Assembly (NCBI GenBank): GCA_938030735.1
Contig: CALHIM010000007.1
Location: forward strand, 1-64,000
Direction: 5' to 3'
From: an uncultured bacterium
GTDB taxonomy: Bacteria; Patescibacteriota; Saccharimonadia; Saccharimonadales; Saccharimonadaceae
Length of the DNA stretch: 64,000 nucleotides
Shown piece by piece: positions 35,921 through 44,650 of the stretch. Under the pieces are notes generated by a model. That model was not told where the DNA came from. It searched no databases and saw only the letters and a program-made list of their open reading frames with translations. The position numbers and the translations under genes were made by a program. The first letter of the stretch is position 1. Each line of letters begins with the position of its first letter.

Positions 35921-35955
35921 AAAATAAAATCGGTAGAAATATCGATTTTATTTTT
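35921..35955 (+). terminator. Intrinsic terminator
   Basis: AAAATAAAATCG and CGATTTTATTTTT form an A/T-rich stem with a T-run. Confidence 0.8.
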
Positions 35956-35964
35956 AAAAAAGTG

Positions 35965-35993
35965 TTGACTTTTTAATACGCTTGTGGTAAAAT
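35965..35993 (+). promoter_or_regulatory. Promoter of the 721-residue envelope protein
   Basis: TTGACT at 35965-35970, 17-bp spacer, TAAAAT at 35988-35993. Confidence 0.75.
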
Positions 35994-36031
35994 ACGGTAG
36001 TAAAATAAATTAAAAATAAACAAGGACAGAA

Positions 36032-38197
36032 ATGAAAAACGGGGAAAATTTTAATTCTGCGCCAGACGCAAGCAAGTCTTTCGAAGACGTTTATGGTTCT
36101 TGGGATGTTCTTCGTGAAGAACTAAACCAAAAACAAGAAGCAAAGGCCGAAGCTGATGCTCTTAAGAAGCGTGAAGAAGAATTGAAGAAAGGTGCGAAAA
36201 AATTTGATAAATCTGTTCGCGATGCGATTCATAAAGGCGATAAAGTTGCTTTTGATGAAATGATGGAGCGCGACGAACACTACCGCCAAATGGAAAATGG
36301 TGAAAATCGAGTTGAAAGCGAACAACCTTATGAAATTTCTACTCTTTCAAAAGAAGAAATGGATCAAGCTGTAGGAGCGAGTTCGGAAATTAAAAGAATG
36401 AATTCGTTGGCTAAAATGATTCAAAATGCGGAAAGTGAAGAAGTTAAAAATAAATATCGTCAGCAATTGATTGAAGCTTCGAATGATTTTTCAAAAAACG
36501 GTGTAAATTTTGACGGTTTAAACAATAAGCTTGAAGATCGATTTATATGGGAATATTCGAAAAAACCAGAATATCGACAAAAGGTTCTTGATACAATTTG
36601 GGAAAATGCAATGACGGAACCTGCAGTCAAAGATTCTGGCGAAAAAAATAATGCTCAGGTTCAGATTGAACAACCTTCAAATGAAAAAAATGAGTCTAAA
36701 AAAGATTCTATTGAGCTAAGTGATGCTGAATTTACGTTTAGCAAACAAAAACGAGCCGATAGGGCAAAAAATGTTGTTGATCAAGATGATAATATCGAAG
36801 CTAAAGCTGGACAATCCCGAGAGTTCATGAAAAGAGCTGGTAAGGCTGTTTTAGGAATTATGGCATTGGTTGGTTTTGGCGCAATCTCATTCGTAGCTGG
36901 TCGTAGATCCGCTGAACCAGTTCATGTAAATAACAGTGAGCCAAAAGTTGAAGATAATACTAGAACTGAACTTAGTGAAAGTTCTGCATCTGAATTTAAT
37001 AAACTGGCAAACTTTGATAATAGTAATACTCAAGAGCAAGAAAAGAATTTTAACAACGGTAAATATGACTCTGAAAATGATGATTATAATAACATAGATC
37101 AAAAAGAGAGTAAATATTCTATTGGAACGGATACCTCAAAACTTTCGAATGAAGAATATCAAAAGAAAATGATTGAATCGCACAACGAAGATAATATTGA
37201 ATATATGGGACAATTCTTCGTGAACGATGCCGAATCTGCTCGGAACCTACTTGGAATTTCGAATACTGAGGTTGATGATTTGGTTGATGCTGCTCGAAAT
37301 GGCGATCAGACGGCTTTCCAAAAATTGAATGACGCATATTCGAAATATATGGAAGGCGCTAAAGTTGTTGGAAATCAAACTTTGGATGGTGATTATTACT
37401 CGCTATTTGTGAATTCTAATAAAGACTATGCTCATGCTGAAGGTGCGTTTGGTGGAACAGCTCGTATAGTTGAATTGAAAAATGGGCAACAAATTTTGAT
37501 TCGTGACCAGTGTAAACAAATGGTTATGAAGAAGATTGCTGAAGTTCCAAACACTTGGACAACTCCAGTAATTCCATTCGAAGAAGCTTATACTCCACCA
37601 GCTCCAAATACTGAAAAACCACCAGTACCTACACCAGAAACCCCTCCTGAAACTCCACCAAAAACGCCACCTACTACACCGGAGACACCTCCAACTCCTG
37701 AAACTCCACCAAAAACGCCGCCTACCACACCTGAAACTCCACCTGAAAAACATGATGATACCAAATTTAAGACCGATCAGTCTATCTATAATATAGATAA
37801 TGCGGTTACTAGAATGGATAAAGGTGAATTAATAGGTGAAGCTTCTCAAGAGGAAAGAAACAATAATATAAATCCTGAAGTTACTCCTGGAACAGCAACC
37901 GGAAAAATAAAAGCTGAAGGTGTTGATGAATCTATAGATGTCTCAAAAATAGGTGAGCAACCAGCTGAATATACTGGCGAAACTACTGCAGAAGCTCGAG
38001 CGCAAGCTGCGGAACAAGCTAGACAAGCACAGGCTGAAGCTGAAGCTAAGGCTCGTGAGGCTGAGCAAGCGCAAAATAAAACTGTAAATATTGGTGGCGA
38101 AACTGTGAATTATAACGATGTTTGGGCAGCTCAACAAAATTATAACCAAACATATGGCGCTTCAGCTGCTACAAATCAAAATAATACACAACAATAA
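36032..38197 (+). CDS. Large single-pass envelope protein with Pro-rich linker
   Basis: A 721-residue protein not matching a known family. Residues 1-265 are charged and helical (cytoplasmic, no signal peptide). A transmembrane helix lies at about 270-290 (AVLGIMALVGFGAISFVAG), followed by an Asn/Glu/Ser-rich external part, a compact domain near 385-500, and a Pro-Thr-rich stalk (about 515-572) with 17-residue repeats such as PETPPKTPPTTPETPPT. The end is Ala/Gln/Glu-rich with two short blocks (EARAQAAEQARQAQAEAEAK). The layout suggests a bitopic surface protein spanning the wall. It is directly followed by an LPHTG surface protein. An AAGGACAG site supports the ATG. Confidence 0.6.
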   Translation: MKNGENFNSAPDASKSFEDVYGSWDVLREELNQKQEAKAEADALKKREEELKKGAKKFDKSVRDAIHKGDKVAFDEMMERDEHYRQMENGENRVESEQPYEISTLSKEEMDQAVGASSEIKRMNSLAKMIQNAESEEVKNKYRQQLIEASNDFSKNGVNFDGLNNKLEDRFIWEYSKKPEYRQKVLDTIWENAMTEPAVKDSGEKNNAQVQIEQPSNEKNESKKDSIELSDAEFTFSKQKRADRAKNVVDQDDNIEAKAGQSREFMKRAGKAVLGIMALVGFGAISFVAGRRSAEPVHVNNSEPKVEDNTRTELSESSASEFNKLANFDNSNTQEQEKNFNNGKYDSENDDYNNIDQKESKYSIGTDTSKLSNEEYQKKMIESHNEDNIEYMGQFFVNDAESARNLLGISNTEVDDLVDAARNGDQTAFQKLNDAYSKYMEGAKVVGNQTLDGDYYSLFVNSNKDYAHAEGAFGGTARIVELKNGQQILIRDQCKQMVMKKIAEVPNTWTTPVIPFEEAYTPPAPNTEKPPVPTPETPPETPPKTPPTTPETPPTPETPPKTPPTTPETPPEKHDDTKFKTDQSIYNIDNAVTRMDKGELIGEASQEERNNNINPEVTPGTATGKIKAEGVDESIDVSKIGEQPAEYTGETTAEARAQAAEQARQAQAEAEAKAREAEQAQNKTVNIGGETVNYNDVWAAQQNYNQTYGASAATNQNNTQQ
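37646..37747 (+). repeat. Two tandem 51-base repeats encoding a Pro-Thr stalk
   Basis: Units begin at 37646 and 37697 with CCTGAAACTCCACCAAAAAC. They differ at only a few third-codon positions, and each encodes 17 residues. Confidence 0.8.
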
Positions 38198-38214
38198 AAT
38201 AAAAAAGGTAAGAA

Positions 38215-39651
38215 ATGTTAGTAAAAAATAAATTACAAACTTTGGGGGTTGCGGCATTCGCAGCCCTCATCGGGGCGGTAGCTTTAGGCGGAAGCGCTTT
38301 CGCTTATGGTCCAGAAAGGCAAACCTTCACTGCCGAAAACCCTGCCGACTATGTAACATTTAACTCTATTACAAATAATCCAACCGTTGGTGATGAACGA
38401 AATTTCGTTCGAGTTCGTCAAGCTGGCGTGGGAAATTTTGTTGATAGTATTGATATTGTACCTGGTCGAGAATATGAAGTTTATATCTATTATCACAATA
38501 ATGCAAAAAGCTCTTTAAATTCAAAAGAGAATAGCTATCGTGGAATTGCTTTAGATGCAAAACTTAACACAATTGTTCCTTCAACTATTGCGAAAGGTAA
38601 AGAAGGTCTTGTGCGGGCAGAAATTACCGCTCGAAACGCACGACCGCAGAAAGTTTGGGACCAAGCTGTTTTGCGTTCTCCTTCTCGAGATGTTGCTTTG
38701 AGATATATTCAAGGCTCAGCTAAAATTACAACAAAAGGTGCAGTAAATGGTCAAATCTTGAATGGAGGAAATCTATTCGGTTCTGGCACAAACCTTGGTT
38801 ATGATAGCTTAAATGGAATACTTCCTGGATGTGACCAATATTCAGGTGTTATAACTTATCGATTCAAGGCAGATTATGCAGATTTTGAAACAACTAAAAC
38901 AGTTTCGAAAGCTGGTGCAAATAACTTTGCAAAAAATCAAAATGTTGGTTTAAATGATGAAGTTGAGTTTAAAATCACTTATAAGAATACTGGAACAATT
39001 TCACAAAATAATGTGAATATTAAAGATTTACTTCCTGCTGGATTAATTCTTGTTCCTGGAACAACTCGAATTACAACTCCATCAGATGCTGCTGGTAAAA
39101 TCTTGAGTGATAACGTTGTGAAATCTGGAGTTAATATCGGAAATTACTCGTTTGGTGGTTCTGCAACGCTAACTTTCCGTGCAAAAATTGATGCTTCGAA
39201 ATTAATTTGTGGAAACAATACAATCACAAATACGGCTCAAGTTTTAACTGAAAACGGCGGAAAGTCTGATAAAGCAACCGTAACTGTGCAAAAAAATTGT
39301 ACACCACAAGAACGCAAAGAATTTTGTGAAATTCCTGGAAAAGGAAACTTAAAGAAGAATGACCCAAATTGTAATGATAAATGTAAAATTACGGGTCTTG
39401 AAAATCTTGCAGCTAATGATCCAAAATGTGCTGAAGTTCCAAGCGAACTGCCGCATACTGGTCCTGCTGAAGCTGCAATGATGGTGATTGCGATTATGAC
39501 AATTACTGGTGCTGTAGCCTACTGGTACCGAAGTCGTGAAGAAATGAAAAAAGCAACTGCTGAATTTACGAAAAAAGCAAATGAAGCTGTTGAATCTGAA
39601 ACGACAAAAACTCACGAAGCTAAAAAATCTGAAAAAGTAGAGAAAAAATAG
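38215..39651 (+). CDS. Surface protein with signal peptide, DUF11-like domain and LPHTG sorting signal
   Basis: A 478-residue exported protein. A signal peptide (about 1-30) ends at GGSAFA-YGPE. An unknown N-terminal domain (about 35-215) is followed by a DUF11-like beta domain (VGLNDEVEFKITYKNTG...INVKDLLPAGL-type, about 225-360) and a Cys-containing linker. Near 423 comes LPHTG, a hydrophobic helix MMVIAIMTITGAVAYWY, and an unusually long charged tail of about 40 residues. A sortase substrate normally ends soon after the positive cluster, so the tail is atypical. It is 17 bases behind the large envelope protein and probably in the same unit. Confidence 0.75.
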   Translation: MLVKNKLQTLGVAAFAALIGAVALGGSAFAYGPERQTFTAENPADYVTFNSITNNPTVGDERNFVRVRQAGVGNFVDSIDIVPGREYEVYIYYHNNAKSSLNSKENSYRGIALDAKLNTIVPSTIAKGKEGLVRAEITARNARPQKVWDQAVLRSPSRDVALRYIQGSAKITTKGAVNGQILNGGNLFGSGTNLGYDSLNGILPGCDQYSGVITYRFKADYADFETTKTVSKAGANNFAKNQNVGLNDEVEFKITYKNTGTISQNNVNIKDLLPAGLILVPGTTRITTPSDAAGKILSDNVVKSGVNIGNYSFGGSATLTFRAKIDASKLICGNNTITNTAQVLTENGGKSDKATVTVQKNCTPQERKEFCEIPGKGNLKKNDPNCNDKCKITGLENLAANDPKCAEVPSELPHTGPAEAAMMVIAIMTITGAVAYWYRSREEMKKATAEFTKKANEAVESETTKTHEAKKSEKVEKK

Positions 39652-39661
39652 TTTCGAAAAA

Positions 39662-39700
39662 CTAAATAAACCTCGCATTAGTGGGGTTTATTTTTTTTGG
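39662..39700 (+). terminator. Intrinsic terminator
   Basis: AAATAAACC and GGTTTATTT form a stem followed by T8. Confidence 0.8.
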
Positions 39701-39823
39701 CTTTACTGGACTTTACGTTTAAAAAGTTAGTAAAATGATTATGTCGCACAATTTAAATATTAAGCTTTTTGTCGAATATGTCAACCCTAAATATATATAA
39801 TTAAATCTATAAACTAAAAATAA

Positions 39824-39856
39824 AAACTAGCCCTTGAGTAGAGAGCTAGTTTTTGA
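39824..39856 (-). terminator. Terminator of rplU
   Basis: AAAAACTAG and CTAGTTTTT form a stem just downstream of rplU on the minus strand. The 39700-39823 interval shows no gene. Confidence 0.7.
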
Positions 39857-39875
39857 ATGGCTGGCCGCCTTTTAA

Positions 39876-40184
39876 TTATTTAATTGAAGCAATTTCAATT
39901 TTAGTGTATTTTTGACGATGTCCGTTTTCTTTGTGAACGCGTTTTTTAGCTTTGTAACGGATCACACGGATTTTTTCGCCCTTAACAAGTTCGTCAACAA
40001 CTTTAGCGGAAACTTTCGCGCCTTTCACAACAGGAGTTCCAACTTCCACTTTGTCGCCATTAATAAGCATCAAAGCATCAAGTTCGAGCTCTTTTGTTCC
40101 TTGCGGGAGGAGGTCCACCAGAAGGGTCTCTTTTTCGCTAACGATAAATTGTTTACCGCCAACTTTTATGACTGCTTTTTTCAT
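39876..40184 (-). CDS. rplU: 50S ribosomal protein L21
   Basis: A 102-residue beta-barrel protein. It starts MKKAVIKVGGKQFIVSEKET. VEVGTPVVKGAKVSAKVVDE and KKRVHKENGHRQKYTKIEI are L21 signatures, the latter the 23S-binding tail. L27 (rpmA), its usual partner, is not next to it here. A GAGGATTTT ribosome site precedes the ATG. Confidence 0.95.
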   Translation of the reverse strand: MKKAVIKVGGKQFIVSEKETLLVDLLPQGTKELELDALMLINGDKVEVGTPVVKGAKVSAKVVDELVKGEKIRVIRYKAKKRVHKENGHRQKYTKIEIASIK

Positions 40185-40256
40185 AAAATCCTCATTAAAT
40201 TTAATATCTTTACTATTTTAACATACAAAATTCCAAAAATCAAGATTAAAATAAAG

Positions 40257-40285
40257 TTGAAAGTGCTAAAGGTTTGTGATATAAT
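40257..40285 (+). promoter_or_regulatory. Promoter of parA-parB
   Basis: TTGAAA at 40257-40262, 17-bp spacer, TATAAT at 40280-40285. The predicted start is about 3 bases before the ATG at 40295, so the mRNA is essentially leaderless. Confidence 0.7.
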
Positions 40286-40294
40286 ATGAACATT

Positions 40295-41065
40295 ATGAAG
40301 GTGATTTCGATAACCAATCAAAAAGGGGGGGTTGGTAAAACAACCAGCGCTATAAATATTGCTTATTTTATTGCAAAGCGAGGTTTTCGAACACTTCTTG
40401 TTGATTTTGACCCACAAGGAAATGCAACTAGCGGTCTTGGTATTGATAAAAATAATCTTGATTTTACTATGGCGGATGTAGTTTCTGGCGAAAAACAATT
40501 AGGTGAAATTATTATTGAAACAGAATTTTCGAAATTAAAAATTGCACCAAGCACGCCGATTTTAGCTAATGCCGAAGTTGAGCTTGCGTCAGCGAAGGGT
40601 CGATTTACTAGATTGAAAGATGCTTTAAAAACTGTCGAAGCCGATTTTGACTATGTTATTTTAGATTCTCCACCAAGTTTGAGTTTATTGACTGTGAATG
40701 GTTTTATTGCGAGTGATTATTTAATCCTACCAGTTCAGGCCGAATTTTACGCGATGGAAGGCCTTGGTCAGCTTCTTGAAAGCATGAAGCTTGTAAAAAA
40801 GGGGATGAATCCGAACCTTGAGCTTCTTGGGGTTTTACCAACAATGGTGGATTCTCGCACAACTTTAGGCGGGCAAGTTCTCGAAGAAATTAAAAAATTC
40901 TTTCCAGATAAGATTTTTTCGAATGCAATTCCGCGGAATATTCGTCTTGCAGAAGCTCCAAGTCACGGTGTTCCTATCGGTGTTTATGATAGATTTAGTA
41001 AGGGCGCTCGTGCTTATAAAGCAGTTTCGAAAGAGATTATTCAGCGTATAGAAGGGGGAAAATAA
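40295..41065 (+). CDS. parA: Chromosome-partitioning ATPase ParA (Soj)
   Basis: A 256-residue P-loop ATPase. It begins MKVISITNQKGGVGKTTSAI with the deviant Walker A. LLVDFDPQGNATSGLG is Walker A', and VILDSPPSLSLLTVNG is Walker B. It drives segregation of ParB-bound origins. The ATG at 40295 starts directly at the domain; the ATG at 40286 adjoins the -10 box and was rejected. It overlaps parB by one base. Confidence 0.95.
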   Translation: MKVISITNQKGGVGKTTSAINIAYFIAKRGFRTLLVDFDPQGNATSGLGIDKNNLDFTMADVVSGEKQLGEIIIETEFSKLKIAPSTPILANAEVELASAKGRFTRLKDALKTVEADFDYVILDSPPSLSLLTVNGFIASDYLILPVQAEFYAMEGLGQLLESMKLVKKGMNPNLELLGVLPTMVDSRTTLGGQVLEEIKKFFPDKIFSNAIPRNIRLAEAPSHGVPIGVYDRFSKGARAYKAVSKEIIQRIEGGK

Positions 41066-41949
41066 TGGCAAAAAAAGGACTTGGTCGTGGATTTTCTTCT
41101 TTGATTCCAACCGAGATGATTGTTGATGAAAAAATCGATTCAGAGTTAGGTTTGGAATATGATAAAAGCCAACTAAAAGAGCTAAAAATTAGTGATATTT
41201 CGCCTGATCCAGAGCAACCTCGCCGGTACTTCGATAAGGAAAAACTTGAAGAACTCGCAAGCTCAATTAAAATTCATGGTGTTTTACAGCCAATTGTAGT
41301 TATTCGAAAAAACTCAAAGTTTTTAATTGTCGCTGGTGAGAGGCGCTATCGCGCCTCAAAGCTCGCGGGGCTAGAAAAGGTTCCTGCGGTTGTTCGCGAG
41401 CTTTCTGACCAAAATCGCCTTGAATTAAGTTTGATCGAAAATATTCAGCGCGATAATTTGAATGTTCTTGAGATGGCTGAAGCTTATTCAAAGCTTCGTG
41501 AACAATTTAATTTAACGGCAAAGGAAATTGGCGAACGTGTTGGCGGAAGGAGCGAAAGTGCAGTTTTGAATACTTTGCGTTTATTAAAACTTCCACAAAT
41601 TGTTAAAGATTATATTGTTTCTGGCGAGTTAAAAGAAGGCCAAGCACGCCCACTTTTAAAGATTGATGAGGAAACTATAAAGAAAATTCTGCCAAAAATT
41701 ATTGAAGAAAATTGGAGCTCACGTAAAATTGAACAATTCTTGGTGAATTATAAAAAACAGATTGAAGAGTCTAAAAAAGTTGAACCTAAAAAAGTGAACA
41801 ATCCTTTCGAAAAAACAGTTAAGCATATTTCGAAAAAACTGAGTGCAGATGTGGATATTAAAACTTCTGCAAGAGGTTCAGGAAAGATCGTCATTAAATT
41901 TAAAAGCGAAGAAGAGCTAAAGCGACTTGAGGAAATTCTTTCAAAATAA
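41065..41949 (+). CDS. parB: Chromosome-partitioning protein ParB (Spo0J)
   Basis: A 294-residue DNA-binding CTPase. The N-terminus has GLGRGFSSLIP. The nuclease-like/CTP domain includes PDPEQPRRYFDKEKLEELA and GERRYRASKLAGL. The helix-turn-helix region is LTAKEIGERVGGRSESAVLNTLRLL. A basic linker and dimerisation domain follow. It would bind parS near the replication origin; no parS site was noticed in this window. Confidence 0.95.
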   Translation: MAKKGLGRGFSSLIPTEMIVDEKIDSELGLEYDKSQLKELKISDISPDPEQPRRYFDKEKLEELASSIKIHGVLQPIVVIRKNSKFLIVAGERRYRASKLAGLEKVPAVVRELSDQNRLELSLIENIQRDNLNVLEMAEAYSKLREQFNLTAKEIGERVGGRSESAVLNTLRLLKLPQIVKDYIVSGELKEGQARPLLKIDEETIKKILPKIIEENWSSRKIEQFLVNYKKQIEESKKVEPKKVNNPFEKTVKHISKKLSADVDIKTSARGSGKIVIKFKSEEELKRLEEILSK

Positions 41950-41977
41950 AATAACCCCTTTAAAAGGGTTATTTTTA
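41948..41977. terminator. Bidirectional terminator between parB and lepB
   Basis: AAATAACCC and GGGTTATTT form a perfect stem around CTTTAAAA, with T/A runs on both sides. Confidence 0.85.
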
Positions 41978-41981
41978 TATT

Positions 41982-42599
41982 TTAATAGTTTTGTGAATAT
42001 TCAAAATTGCGAATTTTATTAAAAGGAAAGATTCGAAAGGCGACGGGGCCAACAATTTTATACAGCGGAACAGTACCAAGGCCACTTCGGGAATCATATG
42101 AATTATTTCCCTCGCGATTATCACCTGAAACGAATATTTCATTTTCTGGAACAGTCCATTCTCCATCATGACTTGTATACTTTTTTGGTTCATTATTAAA
42201 ATTATCATCTGGGCTAAAACCGTTAGGATGTTTATCGTTGTAAACTGTCAATTTTCCTTTTTCAACTTTCACTTTTTCACCAGCAAAGGCGATCACGCGT
42301 TTAATAATATATTGATCTTTCATCCCGTCAATAAACTGTGGGTTTTCGAAAACAATGATCTCACCACGTTTTGGTACAAATTTTGTGTTCGTAAAATTTG
42401 CCCAAGTTAAGGGTAAGCGATTTATAATGGCTTTATCGCCGTCTTTAAAAGTTGGTTCCATACTCGAGCCAACAATCGTGAAGCTTTGAAAAATAAAATT
42501 ATTAATAAAAATTGTTCCTAAAGTTACACAAAAAAAGAAAACAAAAATCCCGAAAGTGTCGGCTATTCGAGGATGCCTTTGCCAAAAATTACTCTTCAT
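41982..42599 (-). CDS. lepB: Signal peptidase I
   Basis: A 205-residue membrane protease that cleaves signal peptides. An N-terminal transmembrane helix (about 13-35) is followed by box B, TIVGSSMEPTFKDGD with the nucleophile Ser. Box D is QYIIKRVIAFAGEKV with the general-base Lys. Box E is FVSGDNREGNNSYDSR. The promoter is leaderless: TTGAAA / 17 bp / TAAAAT (with TGC), then 6 bases and the ATG at 42599. It would process the signal-peptide proteins of this window. Confidence 0.95.
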   Translation of the reverse strand: MKSNFWQRHPRIADTFGIFVFFFCVTLGTIFINNFIFQSFTIVGSSMEPTFKDGDKAIINRLPLTWANFTNTKFVPKRGEIIVFENPQFIDGMKDQYIIKRVIAFAGEKVKVEKGKLTVYNDKHPNGFSPDDNFNNEPKKYTSHDGEWTVPENEIFVSGDNREGNNSYDSRSGLGTVPLYKIVGPVAFRIFPFNKIRNFEYSQNY

Positions 42600-42605
42600 T
42601 TTTAT

Positions 42606-42634
42606 ATTTTAGCATGATTTTTAAAGATTTTCAA
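42606..42634 (-). promoter_or_regulatory. Leaderless promoter of lepB
   Basis: Minus-strand TAAAAT (42611-42606) preceded by TGC, a 17-bp spacer and TTGAAA upstream. The ATG at 42599 lies 6 bases after the box. Confidence 0.75.
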
Positions 42635-42675
42635 TTATGGTTATTTTTAAAATTGTATGATATAATAGAGAAAGT

Positions 42676-43461
42676 ATGGATTTTATTAGAATTTCGAAAA
42701 AACATTCTTTTTGGGGAAATATTGCGCATATTTTTTTAAATATTATTTTGGCGGTTATTGTTTGGCTCTCCATTTATATTACTAAAACTCCTTGGATTGC
42801 AATTCTCTTGGTTTTTGTGAGCAAATGGCGAACTTTTGCTGTTCGGCCAAGATTTTGGCTTGCAAACGTAAAATCAAATCTTGTTGATTTAATCTTTTCG
42901 TTGAGTATAGTTATTTTAATGTTCTCAACAGGTATAGATTATATCTTTTCGCAAGGGCTACTATTGGCTTTATATATATTTTGGTTAACAATCATCAAGC
43001 CAAGCTCAAAAGAATTATTTGTGCAAGTTCAAGCTCTTTTCACCGTATTCTTTGGGTTTTCAGCTTTATATTCGATTACTTACGGTTGGAACGAAGCTTT
43101 AATTTTTATCTTGGCATTCTTGCTCGGATATTCAACAATTCGGCACATTATTTCATCTTATGCAGATTTAAATATTGAGATTTTCAGTCTTTTTTGGGGT
43201 TTAATTATTGCTGAATTTGCTTGGATTTTTAACTTTTTGGTGATTGGTTATCGCATTAACTTTGCACCATATTTTAATTTTGTAATTCCTCAGGCGGCGA
43301 TTATTTTAACAGTTTTAAGTTTTATTGGTTTTAATGTGATTGTTTCATATAAAGATAAAGAAAGGGAACGAAAAGAATTTCTACCAGAGGTGATTTTTGC
43401 AACAATTCTCATCTTGACTTTATTGCTATTCTTTTCTTCAATCCCAGTTGCGAAAGGTTAA
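42676..43461 (+). CDS. Polytopic membrane protein of unknown function
   Basis: A 261-residue protein with about eight hydrophobic helices (for example IILAVIVWLSIYI, LIFSLSIVILMFSTGI, IFILAFLLGYSTI, AAIILTVLSFIGFNVIV, ILILTLLLFFSSI). No catalytic motif is recognised. TATAAT at 42661-42666 lies 9 bases before the ATG, so the leader is nearly absent. Its stop is 4 bases before the HtrA-like protease gene, so the two are co-transcribed and may work together in the envelope. Confidence 0.7.
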   Translation: MDFIRISKKHSFWGNIAHIFLNIILAVIVWLSIYITKTPWIAILLVFVSKWRTFAVRPRFWLANVKSNLVDLIFSLSIVILMFSTGIDYIFSQGLLLALYIFWLTIIKPSSKELFVQVQALFTVFFGFSALYSITYGWNEALIFILAFLLGYSTIRHIISSYADLNIEIFSLFWGLIIAEFAWIFNFLVIGYRINFAPYFNFVIPQAAIILTVLSFIGFNVIVSYKDKERERKEFLPEVIFATILILTLLLFFSSIPVAKG

Positions 43462-43464
43462 AAT

Positions 43465-44619
43465 ATGAATTTTCGAAAATATTTTAAAAAGCCAAAAAGT
43501 CAATTTTTAATAGCCATAATTATGGTGGCGGTTGTCTTTTGTATAATTATTTTAGCTCAAATTATATCAAAAAGTTTTAATAAGAATAAAACCGGGTCTG
43601 CAAACTTCAACTTTTCGGCAAGCGATAAAGCTTCAAATTTTGCGAATCAAATGGATTCTAATTCGATTGAGTCGGTTGCGAATAGAGTTTCGCAAAGTGT
43701 TGTTTCTATTGTTAGCAAAAATCAAAAAAGTTCAAGATTCTTTTATTCAACAGAAGATTCTGCAAGCGCAGGAACGGGAATTATTATCAGTGAAAATGGC
43801 TATATTTTAACAAACAAGCACGTTATTGAAAAATCTTCTGAAATTTTAGTTGTTACTAATAGTGGTGATTCTTATGAAAGTGTTAGAGTGGTTATGGTTG
43901 ACCCAATGAGCGATATTGCGATTTTAAAGATTTCGAACGCAAAAGGATTGAAAGCTGCCGAACTTGGAGATTCGAAGAAGATAAATATCGGACAGCAAGT
44001 GATTGCGATTGGAAATGCTTTAGGCGAATATGACGGTACTGTCACGAGTGGTATTATTTCCGGAATTGGTCGTACGGTTGAGGCTTCTAGCGAAGACGGT
44101 TCTTCAAGAGAAGTTTTGACTGATATGATTCAAACAGACGCAGCAATTAATAGTGGAAATTCTGGTGGTCCTTTAGTGAATGCACAAGGTCAGGTGATTG
44201 GAATTAATACTGCGGTCGCCTCTAAAGCTCAAAGCATTGGTTTTGCAATACCGATTTCTTCAGTAAAAGGTATCTTAAAGTCTATTAGTGAAGGTAAGGA
44301 GCCGAAACGAGCTTATCTTGGAGCGAGTTATATATCAATTAATTCACAAATTAGAAAAAAATACAATCTTGATGTTTCGAAAGGTGCTATAGTTAAGTCA
44401 AGAAAAGGTAATGCTATTGTCTATGGTAGCCCTGCACAAAAAGCTGGTTTAAAGGACGGAGATATAATCACAAAAATTGATGGTGTTGAGGTTTCTAAAA
44501 ATTCCAGCGTTAGTTCTTTGATCGGCGAAAAGTCCGTTGGTGATACTGTTGAAATTTCTTATATTCGAGACGGTAGAGAAAAATCTACTCGCGCAACTCT
44601 TGAAGAATATCATAAATAA
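43465..44619 (+). CDS. HtrA/Deg-type serine protease with PDZ domain
   Basis: A 384-residue membrane-anchored quality-control protease. The N-terminal transmembrane helix (about 13-33) precedes an S1C protease domain: ILTNKHVIE (catalytic His), DPMSDIAILKI (Asp), and DAAINSGNSGGPLVN (Ser). One PDZ domain covers about 290-380 (YLGASYISI... and KAGLKDGDIITKIDGVEV). The catalytic triad is complete. The active side is outside the membrane. The upstream unknown membrane protein lies in the same operon. Confidence 0.93.
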   Translation: MNFRKYFKKPKSQFLIAIIMVAVVFCIIILAQIISKSFNKNKTGSANFNFSASDKASNFANQMDSNSIESVANRVSQSVVSIVSKNQKSSRFFYSTEDSASAGTGIIISENGYILTNKHVIEKSSEILVVTNSGDSYESVRVVMVDPMSDIAILKISNAKGLKAAELGDSKKINIGQQVIAIGNALGEYDGTVTSGIISGIGRTVEASSEDGSSREVLTDMIQTDAAINSGNSGGPLVNAQGQVIGINTAVASKAQSIGFAIPISSVKGILKSISEGKEPKRAYLGASYISINSQIRKKYNLDVSKGAIVKSRKGNAIVYGSPAQKAGLKDGDIITKIDGVEVSKNSSVSSLIGEKSVGDTVEISYIRDGREKSTRATLEEYHK

Positions 44620-44650
44620 AAATAACCCCTTATTGGGTTATTTTTTTTCG
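44619..44650. terminator. Bidirectional terminator
   Basis: AATAACCC and GGGTTATT form a stem flanked by A-runs and T8 between convergent genes. The prmC stop lies within it. Confidence 0.75.

Noticed and set aside
40201..41949. Replication origin or parS site near parA-parB
   Set aside because: No dnaA gene, clustered DnaA boxes or parS-like palindrome were noticed around these genes; a computed motif search would be needed.
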